In this document: in pieces, positions 6,383 to 13,302 of the stretch
How the letters are laid out: each line of letters opens with the position of its first letter
Position numbering within the stretch: position 1 is the first letter of the stretch
From: an uncultured Acidimicrobiaceae bacterium
GTDB lineage: Bacteria; Actinomycetota; Acidimicrobiia; Spongiisociales; UBA5794
Assembly: GCA_947258985.1 (NCBI GenBank)
Contig: CAMYKI010000024.1
Span: 1-38,048, forward strand
Direction of reading: 5' to 3'
DNA: 38,048 nt
Made by a program: the position numbers and the translations under genes
The notes under the pieces: model-generated
Seen by the model: the letters and a program-made list of their open reading frames with translations, nothing else
What the model was told of the DNA's origin: nothing
Database searches by the model: none

Positions 6383-8706
6383 TCGAGTGTCAGGAGGAAG
6401 GCGACCAGGTTGTCGATGTCCTCCTCCGTGAGCAGCTCACCGAAGTTCTGCAACATCTGACCCTCGGGGAATCCGTCGACAACGTAGGCATTGGGTTCGA
6501 GGATCGACTGGCGCAGGTATTCCTCGGCAGAAAGGCCGGGGACCCGGGTGGCGGCCCTCGTCGCTATCCCATCGAAGGACGGCCCCACCAGCACCACTCC
6601 GGCATCCAGCGAGTGGCAAATACGGCATCCGGTATTGGTACCGAGTGTCCCTTCCTCATAGAGCGAGCGGCCCGCGTCGGCTTCTGCGGCCACCTGGGCA
6701 TCGTTGATCGCCAGATTGAAGATGTCCCCGACCGCCACCTCGATGGTGTCGTCAAATATGACAACTGCCGCCGTCGGATCCTCGCGGTCGAAGAGAAGCA
6801 CCTCTAGCCGTCGCGTGCCCGGCTCAACGGGGATATGGATATATGCCAGCGAAGTTTCTTCACCGTCGGCGGTGACGACGTCGAAAGTCTCGTCGTGGAC
6901 AACCCGGCCATCGACCTCGACCACGAGACGCGGGGCAACGCCCTCGTCAAGTGCGGGCTCCATATCTGGAAAGCCCCTGATCGGCGCGCCGCCTCGATGA
7001 TCCATCGTGATGGCGACAACCGTATCGCCCGCGGTTGCCGGTGTGAACTCGATGTTGGTAGCCGCGATCGAAAGCAACGTGACCAAGGTGACGATGGCGA
7101 GGGCCGGGATCATCCCACGAAGCGCCGGGCGTTCCTCCGGGTCGGCAATGGGTTGGCCGCCGGGGTTGGCGACGGCAGCCTCAAACTGGTCGGGAGCAAC
7201 CCAATCGGTGTTGATGGCCGCTCCAACGTATTCCTTCTTCAGCCGCGGTACCCGCGCCCGATCGAGTCGCGCCTGGAGCCAGGTGTTGCCTTCGCGATTG
7301 GCGCAGTCCGCCGGTGGACAGCCGATCACCTGAACGTCACCGGCTCCGGCATCAAGGGCGGCTCCGACCAGTCCGGGATGAACCATGCCAACACAGGTTA
7401 CGGGTACGACATGGACCGGACCCTCGGCGATCTGGAGCGCGCTCTCGCCGAGATTGTTCCGGGCTCCCTGGATCGCGTGGCGCTCGCAGGTAATGACGAT
7501 ACGGGGACTATCGCCCACCACAGCCAGCCGTCGCACTTCGTCCCATAGCGCCGTGGCGGGCGCCGGTCCCAAGGTGAGGGCTTCGGTCGGGCAACTACCG
7601 ATGCAGACTCCGCACGCAACACACAGGTCATCGTGAACGATCGCGAGTTGTCGGTACTTGGCGTCGTCCTCGCGCGGCACCATCTCGAGGGCCTTGTACG
7701 GGCAATCAGCGACACACAGTGTGCATCCGGTGCAACGATCCTCGTGGACGACTATCGGGTCGAGCGGCTTGCGCCGCAGTATCCACGGAATCGCAGTGAC
7801 CACCGCGCTCACGATGACCACCCCGCCCCAAAGAACGCCGGGTGACATCTCGAGACCCAGCGGCATGAGGAACAGATAAAACGGATCGAGCGGAAATGTG
7901 CCTGGAAGACGGTCTGGATTAAGCGCCGGAAGCATTCCGAGCGGCCAGACGATCGAAACGATGACGATCGCCCCACCGATGATCATCATCCAGAATCTCG
8001 GCGGCAGCAGCTTGGCCCGGTTGAGCCGCTTGAGATGGACCCAAATCAGCACACCAATGACGATCGACAAGCCAAGGTGGACCAGGAACACCAGCAGGAG
8101 GAACGGCCACCCCGTCTCCGCCACCGGCGAGAGCAGATTGTCGATCAGGAAATCGAGTCCCCACCTCGTCCCGGACACGGCCCGGGTCAGGACACCGTTG
8201 AGCACCTGAGTCCGTTCGTCCCATATCAGCCAGTAGCCGGTCACACCGACGAGCCAGAGCAGCAACATCATCATCACGCCGGATGTCCAGGCAACCCACC
8301 GGGCACCACGGAATCGATCCTGGAAGAAGGTCCGCCAGCCGTGTAGAAGCGAAGTGACCACCAACGCAATCGATGCGTACCGGTGGACGGCCCGTATCAA
8401 TCGATTCGCCGGGTTCTCTTCCATGCGGGCGACGGATTCATACGACGCTTCGAAACCGTATTGGAAGAAGGCCGTGAGATAGATTCCGGTGAGGAGCACG
8501 ATGCCGAAGAGGAAGACGGAAATCGTACCTGTGTGATAGAGGGGGTTGAGCCGGGGGGAGCCGACCGCCTTGTCAACGGGTCGCTCCAATCCGAGGGTAA
8601 CTCGTTCGAGAGCACGCAAACCGCTCCGCACCTTGTTCTTGGTGCGGAGCGGCCAATCAACTGACGGTCCGTCGATTGAAGACGGCGACTCGTCGTCCTC
8701 GTTCAC
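6379..8706 (-). CDS. Fusion protein: cytochrome b / 2x[4Fe-4S] ferredoxin / FlpD(MvhD) domain / cytochrome c
   Basis: A 775-residue multidomain redox protein. Residues 60-224 hold four helices of a bc1-type cytochrome b with two heme pairs, H108/H122 and H210/H224, each with 13-residue spacing. Two more helices follow (about 238-258 and 290-310), separated by DPFY where PEWY would be expected. Residues 325-372 contain two CxxCxxCxxxCP ferredoxin clusters. Residues 400-490 match the FlpD/MvhD [2Fe-2S] domain, with C407, C438, C463 and C468 and the motif GCPPADC-x4-GN. A seventh helix (531-549) leads to an outside beta-rich region and a cytochrome c (CRICH at 694-698, probable Met ligand M751). 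Topology is consistent: FeS/FlpD inside, cytochrome c outside. I chose the GTG at 8706 because it has AGGAAG upstream and starts the homologous sequence; the frame is open to 9408, inside cbaA. The gene lies 26 bp after cbaA. It probably links a cytoplasmic or quinol donor to the oxidase; the actual reaction is unknown. Confidence 0.9.
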   Translation of the reverse strand: MNEDDESPSSIDGPSVDWPLRTKNKVRSGLRALERVTLGLERPVDKAVGSPRLNPLYHTGTISVFLFGIVLLTGIYLTAFFQYGFEASYESVARMEENPANRLIRAVHRYASIALVVTSLLHGWRTFFQDRFRGARWVAWTSGVMMMLLLWLVGVTGYWLIWDERTQVLNGVLTRAVSGTRWGLDFLIDNLLSPVAETGWPFLLLVFLVHLGLSIVIGVLIWVHLKRLNRAKLLPPRFWMMIIGGAIVIVSIVWPLGMLPALNPDRLPGTFPLDPFYLFLMPLGLEMSPGVLWGGVVIVSAVVTAIPWILRRKPLDPIVVHEDRCTGCTLCVADCPYKALEMVPREDDAKYRQLAIVHDDLCVACGVCIGSCPTEALTLGPAPATALWDEVRRLAVVGDSPRIVITCERHAIQGARNNLGESALQIAEGPVHVVPVTCVGMVHPGLVGAALDAGAGDVQVIGCPPADCANREGNTWLQARLDRARVPRLKKEYVGAAINTDWVAPDQFEAAVANPGGQPIADPEERPALRGMIPALAIVTLVTLLSIAATNIEFTPATAGDTVVAITMDHRGGAPIRGFPDMEPALDEGVAPRLVVEVDGRVVHDETFDVVTADGEETSLAYIHIPVEPGTRRLEVLLFDREDPTAAVVIFDDTIEVAVGDIFNLAINDAQVAAEADAGRSLYEEGTLGTNTGCRICHSLDAGVVLVGPSFDGIATRAATRVPGLSAEEYLRQSILEPNAYVVDGFPEGQMLQNFGELLTEEDIDNLVAFLLTLE

Positions 8707-8732
8707 TCTTGCTTCTTCCTGAGAATCAACCG

Positions 8733-10421
8733 TTAGGGAACGAATCCCGGTGACGTTGATTCTATGCCCATAACCTGGTCGATCAGTTGAGGACCGTAGG
8801 CAAGGATGATCAGCACCGCTGTTGCGATCAGCCACGGCTTCCAACGGTCCAGCCAGACCGGGGTCAGCTGCGGGTCCTGGATTGATTCGGCAATCGGCAC
8901 ATCCACAACCTCGCCCTCGGGCAGTCGCTTGCGCTGGAAGGCAGTCACGGCAACAACCGCTACAAAGACCATGAGACCGATCCACATGATTGCTCCGCCA
9001 ATGGCGACCCGGAACAGGTGCCCGTTCCATTCGGCCGGCACGTACGGTGCCAGACCAAGAGGAGTCCGGCGCGGTGCACCGAGGAGTCCTACCGTATGCA
9101 TCGCGTTGGAGAAGATCAACATGCCGGAGAAGTAGATCCACGAACTCGCTACCGCCAACTTGGGCTTCCAGAGCGGCTTTCCAGTGAGGTGAGGCACCAA
9201 CCAGTACGAGATTCCGAAGAACGACAGAGTTACCGCTGATGCGACAGTCAGGTGGAAGTGCCCCGGAACCCACGCGGTGTTGTGTAACACGAGGTTGAGG
9301 CTGTACGAAGCGTTGGCTATGCCACCGATGCCGCCGAACAGGAAGAGGATCCCGGCGAGCAATTGAGCGGTGACAGACCCGTTCCCCCAAGGCAGAGCCC
9401 TGACCCATCCGAAGAGACCCTTGCCGCCACGCTTGCGAGCGGCGTACTCGAGCGACGCCACAACTGTGAACAGCGTCAGCAGCGACGGAAACCCTACGGC
9501 GAACGTAAGGATGGAATGTATGTACTTCCAGCCTGAGGGCACACCCGGATCAACAAACTGGTGGTGGAACCCGAGCGGCACCGATAGGAGCAGGAACAAC
9601 CAAAACGCCAGCCGGGCCAGCGAATCGCTGAACAGCTTCCCGCCCGCCTGCTTGGGAAGCATCCCGTACCAGGAGGCATACGCAGGAAGCAGCCAGAAGT
9701 AAACCAGAGGATGCCCGGTGAACCAGAAGAACGTCCGTGAAAGCTGCGGGTCGATTCCACCCACCCAGCCGAATGACAACGGAAGGATCAGCGCCAGCAC
9801 CTCAACGGCGATGCCGATCGTGGCGATTTGCCACATGACCATGTTGATGACGACCGCCAACGTAATGAACGGGGTTCTCGTGTCGGGATTCTCTTTCCTC
9901 CACCGGTACAGAGTGATGTAGAACCCGAGACCCTCGATCCAACTGCCGACGACCACGAGAACGAGGCCGATGTAGAACAGTGAATCTGCCTCCATCGGCG
10001 GGTAGAACGTATAGAGAACACTCGCCTGGTTGCCCAGAAGCGGGATGGCGGCGACAACGAGACCAGCCACCATCATCCAGAAGCCAACCCGGTTGATCAT
10101 CGGTATTGCCAACGGCCGTTTCAGGCCGCGGATCACTGCAAGTGTCGAGAAGCCGGTGATGAAGAACGTCGTCCAGATCAGGGCGTTGAGCACACCGTGG
10201 AGGGTGAGCCCCTGGTAGTACGAGTTGACTCCATTGATCTCGATGAACAGGAAGTCGATATTGGGATACCAGTCGACGCCTGCAAGCTGTAGGGCCTGAA
10301 GAGGGCCGAACAAGCTCCCAATGGTCAACGCGGTGACCGCAAAGAATATGTGCCAACCGATGAACCGCTTGTCGGATTTGGTCAATTCGTAGACGGGAGT
10401 CGTTGTTGTATCTGTAAGCAT
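8733..10421 (-). CDS. cbaA: ba3-type (B-family) heme-copper oxidase subunit I
   Basis: A 562-residue catalytic subunit of a proton-pumping terminal oxidase that reduces O2 to water. All metal ligands are present: H75 and H390 for the low-spin heme, H388 for the high-spin heme, and H237, H286 and H287 for CuB, with Y241 placed for the His-Tyr crosslink (GHPLVYFWLLPAY). The HHQFVDPG and WVPGHFHLT forms and the lack of A-family channel motifs point to the B (ba3) family known from Thermus. These oxidases have high oxygen affinity. An exceptionally strong AAGGAGGT Shine-Dalgarno precedes the ATG. The gene follows subunit II by 12 bp. Confidence 0.95.
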   Translation of the reverse strand: MLTDTTTTPVYELTKSDKRFIGWHIFFAVTALTIGSLFGPLQALQLAGVDWYPNIDFLFIEINGVNSYYQGLTLHGVLNALIWTTFFITGFSTLAVIRGLKRPLAIPMINRVGFWMMVAGLVVAAIPLLGNQASVLYTFYPPMEADSLFYIGLVLVVVGSWIEGLGFYITLYRWRKENPDTRTPFITLAVVINMVMWQIATIGIAVEVLALILPLSFGWVGGIDPQLSRTFFWFTGHPLVYFWLLPAYASWYGMLPKQAGGKLFSDSLARLAFWLFLLLSVPLGFHHQFVDPGVPSGWKYIHSILTFAVGFPSLLTLFTVVASLEYAARKRGGKGLFGWVRALPWGNGSVTAQLLAGILFLFGGIGGIANASYSLNLVLHNTAWVPGHFHLTVASAVTLSFFGISYWLVPHLTGKPLWKPKLAVASSWIYFSGMLIFSNAMHTVGLLGAPRRTPLGLAPYVPAEWNGHLFRVAIGGAIMWIGLMVFVAVVAVTAFQRKRLPEGEVVDVPIAESIQDPQLTPVWLDRWKPWLIATAVLIILAYGPQLIDQVMGIESTSPGFVP

Positions 10422-10433
10422 GTGACCTCCTTC

Positions 10434-10940
10434 CTACGGCGTGACCGTTACAGAGCCGAACATTACGGCGTGACCGAGCCCGCAGTACTCGGTACAGATG
10501 TAGTCGTAGCTTCCCGGTTCGTCGAAGGTGAAGGTCAGCGTTGAGACCTGGCCGGGGATGACCATGAAGTTGACGTTGGTGTCCTGGATCTTGAAACCGT
10601 GCTGCACGTCAGTTGAAGTCACGTAGAAGTTGACTTCAGCGCCCGCAGGAACCTCGACGACGTTGGGCTCGTAGAAGAATCTCTTCGCAACCACGTAGAC
10701 GTCGTACTGCTCGCCGGCCACAATTTCGCGTACGCCGGGCTCGGACCAAGGTGGGGCGTCCTGGAGTGTCTGCGGATTTACCCGCTGTTCGGTTGTCGGG
10801 AGCTGGATGCCCAGCATGAATCCGGCAATGGTCACCGATATGGCGAACACAACGAGGATCGCGATAGCGGCGCGCATCCAAGCGCGCTCGGTCGGATCGA
10901 CATGCAACGGGATCTTCTCTGAGGTCTCGGGAGAACTCAT
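10434..10940 (-). CDS. cbaB: ba3-type cytochrome c oxidase subunit II (CuA protein)
   Basis: A 168-residue subunit II with one N-terminal membrane helix (about 22-44) and an external cupredoxin domain carrying the binuclear CuA centre that accepts electrons from cytochrome c. The ligands are H114 (VQHGF) and C149, C153, H157 and M160 in CTEYCGLGHAVM. The single helix and short length are typical of the B-family. The frame extends upstream, but the ATG at 10940 has GAGGAAC upstream and overlaps the stop of the subunit IIa gene (ATGA). The CuA site is the likely client of the SCO proteins at 3456-5380. Confidence 0.95.
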   Translation of the reverse strand: MSSPETSEKIPLHVDPTERAWMRAAIAILVVFAISVTIAGFMLGIQLPTTEQRVNPQTLQDAPPWSEPGVREIVAGEQYDVYVVAKRFFYEPNVVEVPAGAEVNFYVTSTDVQHGFKIQDTNVNFMVIPGQVSTLTFTFDEPGSYDYICTEYCGLGHAVMFGSVTVTP

Positions 10941-11086
10941 ATCGTTGTTCCTCGAGACAACATGATGATGTAGATGCTGAACCACATCAGCAGCAGCACC
11001 ACCACAAAAGCAGCCACAAACGCAACGGTGCCGCGGGGTTCGAACTCGCCCTGGGCCTCGCTGTCATGCTCGCTTTCGGTGGTCAT
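10937..11086 (-). CDS. cbaD: Cytochrome c oxidase subunit IIa (single-helix small subunit)
   Basis: A 49-residue gene that is easily missed because of its length. Its translation is a charged N-terminus (MTTESEHDSEAQGEFEPRG) followed by one hydrophobic helix (about residues 20-43) and a short basic tail. This matches subunit IIa of ba3 oxidases, a single-helix protein that supplies the helix missing from the B-family subunit II. GGAGG precedes the ATG by three bases. The stop overlaps the subunit II ATG. The order IIa-II-I equals the Thermus cbaDBA order. It is the first gene of the five-gene respiratory operon. Confidence 0.87.
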   Translation of the reverse strand: MTTESEHDSEAQGEFEPRGTVAFVAAFVVVLLLMWFSIYIIMLSRGTTI

Positions 11087-11126
11087 GGTCCTCCCCACTC
11101 ACTCTTTGGCAATGACGCCCTCCATT

Positions 11127-11147
11127 AGCCGCAACCCGGTTGCGGCT
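11127..11147. promoter_or_regulatory. Perfect 9-bp hairpin/inverted repeat in the leader of the oxidase operon
   Basis: AGCCGCAAC-CCG-GTTGCGGCT is a perfect 9-bp inverted repeat with a 3-base loop, 41 bp upstream of the cbaD start codon. It could be an operator for a dimeric regulator or a stem in the mRNA leader. There is no T-tract, so a terminator is unlikely. Confidence 0.5.
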
Positions 11148-11179
11148 GGCGCCATCGTAGAGCGCCGTGCTGCACGATG

Positions 11180-11241
11180 TCGGGACGCATGGTCCCGAGG
11201 TCAATGGACCAAAGTCCCGAAACGTCCCAATTATTGTCCCC
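11180..11241. promoter_or_regulatory. Cluster of DosR/DevR-like GGGAC/GTCCC half-sites upstream of the oxidase operon
   Basis: Three elements are seen. TCGGGACGCATGGTCCCGA at 11180-11198 is a perfect 7-bp palindrome with a 5-base centre. On the minus strand, TTCGGGACTTTGGTCC (11221-11206) matches the DosR box consensus TTSGGGACTWWAGTCCCSAA at 15 of 20 positions over 11221-11202. Further GTCCC half-sites start at 11224 and 11236. GTCCC copies at 11214, 11224 and 11236 are 10 and 12 bp apart, about one helical turn. DosR-like regulators and a DosS-like kinase are encoded right beside this region. Binding is inferred, not shown. Confidence 0.6.
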
Positions 11242-11284
11242 AATGTTGCCGGATCCCCGGGCGGCCCCGTGTTGCGGCCCAGTG

Positions 11285-11331
11285 TTCTTGCGTAAATGGT
11301 GCCGGGCGTTCCGGCAGGATTTACGCAAGAA
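11285..11331. repeat. 47-bp palindromic repeat, copy A (likely terminator of the kinase gene)
   Basis: The outer arms TTCTTGCGTAAAT and ATTTACGCAAGAA are perfectly complementary (13 bp). They enclose an inner GCCGG/CCGGC stem with a GCGTT loop; a 3-base internal mismatch separates the two stems. It is the same length as copy B at 5914-5960 and shares about 39 of 47 bases. It lies just downstream of the minus-strand kinase stop (11342), fitting a terminator that insulates the oxidase promoter from the kinase gene. Confidence 0.7.
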
Positions 11332-11341
11332 GGCGTCGCAG

Positions 11342-12451
11342 CTACACCACGGGCAGTACGAGGGTCACAGTCGTACCGCTGCTGCTGCTTTGTACGGCCA
11401 GGTCTCCGCCGACATCCCCCGCTCTCTGCTGCAGGTTGGCCAAACCCATGCCGGCGTGGTCTGCGGCTACGTCGAATCCGCGACCATGATCGATGACAGA
11501 AACCGATAGATTGTTGAAGCCCCCGGTCACGAGAACCCGGACCAGTGGACTGCCCGAGTGACGAAGCGCGTTGCTTGTAGCCTCCTTGATGATGTGGAGG
11601 ACGGCGTCGGCGAGGTCGTTGCCAAACCCATCCACCATGGCATCGACCGCCACTTCGACATCGGCCGAGTACGGCTCGGCAAGCTCCTCGACGAGTTCGT
11701 CTATCTCTATCTCGAGATCCCTGGTGTGCGATGTCGGTTGACGCAGATTGAAGATGAATTGGCGAAGCGAGGTTATACAGTCGTCGACCCTGGCTACCTG
11801 GGTGCGAACCACATCCCTCTCATCGGGCTCCCCCATCGAATCGGCCAGGCTCTGCAGGGACAGGCCGACCGCAAACAGATCCTGGATGATGTCGTCGTGG
11901 ACGTCGCGAGCGATCCTGGCCCGATCTTCGGCGACGGCCGCGTCACGTAGCCGGCGATGGATCCGCACATTGGCTACCGCGGACCCAGCGATTATGGACA
12001 ACGTCTCGATGGTCGCTTGATCGTCGGAGGTGAAACCGGAAGGCTTGTTGGCGAGATAGATGTTGCCGAACACCTCGTTCCGGGTTCGCAGCGGTACTCC
12101 GAGGAAGGCATCCATGGGCGGGTGCTTCTCGGGAAAGCCGGCCGAATCAGGATGATCGGCGATGTCGCCCGTCCGGACCGACTCGCCCCGGGTAATGGTG
12201 CCGAGCACACCCAGCCCGAGCGGCAAGTGGCCGATTTCTTGGGCCGTTTCGGCATCGACACCGCGGTGGATGAAGTCAACGAGGAACCCGTGTGAGCCAA
12301 CTACACCAAGCGCTCCGTACCGGGCCCCGGTCAGGCCCATGGCGATGTCGATGAGCGACTCCAGAAGGCCGTGGAGTTCACCCTGCTCGGACACCTGTGC
12401 TGCGGCATCGAGCAGTTCGGCGAACCGATCACGAGAGGTCGTTGAGTCCAT
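11342..12451 (-). CDS. devS: DosS/DevS-like sensor histidine kinase with one GAF domain
   Basis: A 369-residue soluble kinase with no membrane segment. Residues 20-165 form a GAF domain closely resembling GAF-A of mycobacterial DosS, including IGHLP-GLGV-G, GFP-x2-HPPM-x2-FLGVP and VFGN-YL. H110 in HPPM aligns with the proximal heme ligand of DosS (H149), so O2/NO/CO or redox sensing by heme is plausible. A HisKA_3 dimerisation segment follows with phospho-acceptor H185 (RIARDVHDDIIQ), then a HATPase domain (KEATSNALRHSG; GRGFD; GMGLANLQQRAG). The second GAF domain of DosS is missing. It is divergent from a DosR-like regulator gene, with a palindrome between them. The ligand is inferred from one residue and overall similarity. 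Confidence 0.88.
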   Translation of the reverse strand: MDSTTSRDRFAELLDAAAQVSEQGELHGLLESLIDIAMGLTGARYGALGVVGSHGFLVDFIHRGVDAETAQEIGHLPLGLGVLGTITRGESVRTGDIADHPDSAGFPEKHPPMDAFLGVPLRTRNEVFGNIYLANKPSGFTSDDQATIETLSIIAGSAVANVRIHRRLRDAAVAEDRARIARDVHDDIIQDLFAVGLSLQSLADSMGEPDERDVVRTQVARVDDCITSLRQFIFNLRQPTSHTRDLEIEIDELVEELAEPYSADVEVAVDAMVDGFGNDLADAVLHIIKEATSNALRHSGSPLVRVLVTGGFNNLSVSVIDHGRGFDVAADHAGMGLANLQQRAGDVGGDLAVQSSSSGTTVTLVLPVV

Positions 12452-12478
12452 CCCGGAACGATACTCGCACCTGGCTTT

Positions 12479-12494
12479 GGGGCCGAACGGCCCC
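12479..12494. promoter_or_regulatory. Palindrome GGGGCC-GAAC-GGCCCC in the divergent kinase/regulator promoter
   Basis: A perfect 6-bp inverted repeat around four bases, flanked by TTT on the left and CTTTT on the right. The 20-mer TTGGGGCCGAACGGCCCCCT fits the DosR-box architecture (G-rich half, 4-base centre, C-rich half) with about 14 of 20 consensus positions. It lies between the starts at 12451 and 12567, so it could mediate autoregulation. A hairpin in the transcript is the alternative reading. Confidence 0.5.
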
Positions 12495-12566
12495 CTTTTC
12501 GGGGATATTGGCCGGGTTCGTCGGTCGACGCGGATGGTTAGCGTGTGCGGTGCGAAGGAAAGAGAA

Positions 12567-13235
12567 ATGCGAGTTCTTGTAGTAGACGATCATCCCGTCG
12601 TGCGGGAGGGCCTGCGGGCGTTGTTGACCTCTCAGGACGATATCGAGGTCGCCGGCGAGGCTGCCAGCGGTGCTTCGGCGATCCGTCGCGCCGGCTACGA
12701 CTCGCCCGACGTGGTGATCATGGACGTACGCCTCCCCGACATGAGCGGCGTGGCGGCCTGCAAGACAATCGTGGAGCGCTTTCCCGACGTCAGGGTCTTG
12801 ATGCTCTCTTCCCACGTCGACGAGGAAACCGTCCACGAGGCGATCCTCGCCGGAGCCTCCGGCTACCTGGTCAAGCGGATCGATGGAGATCTCATCGTTG
12901 ACGCCGTCAGGAGCGTTTCCGACGGAGCATCGGTAATCGATCCGGCTGCGACCGCAAAGCTCTTCAACCAGATTCGGGGACAGAGCGTCGGTGATCCCGT
13001 GTTCTCCCAACTGTCGGAACGCGAGGTCCGGATTCTGGAGTTGATCGCCGATGGATTGACCAACCGGGAAATCGCCGATCGAGTCTTCCTCGCCGAAAAG
13101 ACGGTCAAGAACTACATCTCGAGGTTGCTGGCCAAACTCGGCCTGCGAAACCGCAACGAAGCCGCCGCCTATATGGCGCGCCGTATCGCCGACCGCGAGG
13201 CAAAATACCCGCCTGAAGACTGGATCGACGAATAG
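12567..13235 (+). CDS. devR: DosR/DevR-like response regulator (NarL/FixJ family)
   Basis: A 222-residue two-component regulator. The receiver domain (1-120) has the acidic pair D7/D8, phospho-acceptor D53 and K103. The C-terminal LuxR-type HTH (about 147-210) reads GLTNREIADRVFLAEKTVKN and continues into SRLLAKLG, almost the same as my recollection of mycobacterial DosR. The DNA-contacting Lys/Lys/Asn appear as K178, K181 and N182. The frame is open far upstream, but the ATG at 12567 starts the receiver fold (MRVLVVDDHP) and has AAGGAAAG before it. It is the probable partner of the divergent DosS-like kinase. Confidence 0.92.
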   Translation: MRVLVVDDHPVVREGLRALLTSQDDIEVAGEAASGASAIRRAGYDSPDVVIMDVRLPDMSGVAACKTIVERFPDVRVLMLSSHVDEETVHEAILAGASGYLVKRIDGDLIVDAVRSVSDGASVIDPAATAKLFNQIRGQSVGDPVFSQLSEREVRILELIADGLTNREIADRVFLAEKTVKNYISRLLAKLGLRNRNEAAAYMARRIADREAKYPPEDWIDE

Positions 13236-13302
13236 CCGGACCGGTCGCTGGCGGCCGCCGCCTACCCGATGCGCCGGGTGATCCTTCTGGCGCATTAGGG
13301 TC

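Noticed and set aside
8707..9408. N-terminal extension of the fusion protein
   Set aside because: The 234 extra codons lie inside cbaA in another frame and look like random Arg/Gly/Cys-rich sequence; the GTG at 8706 has a proper Shine-Dalgarno.
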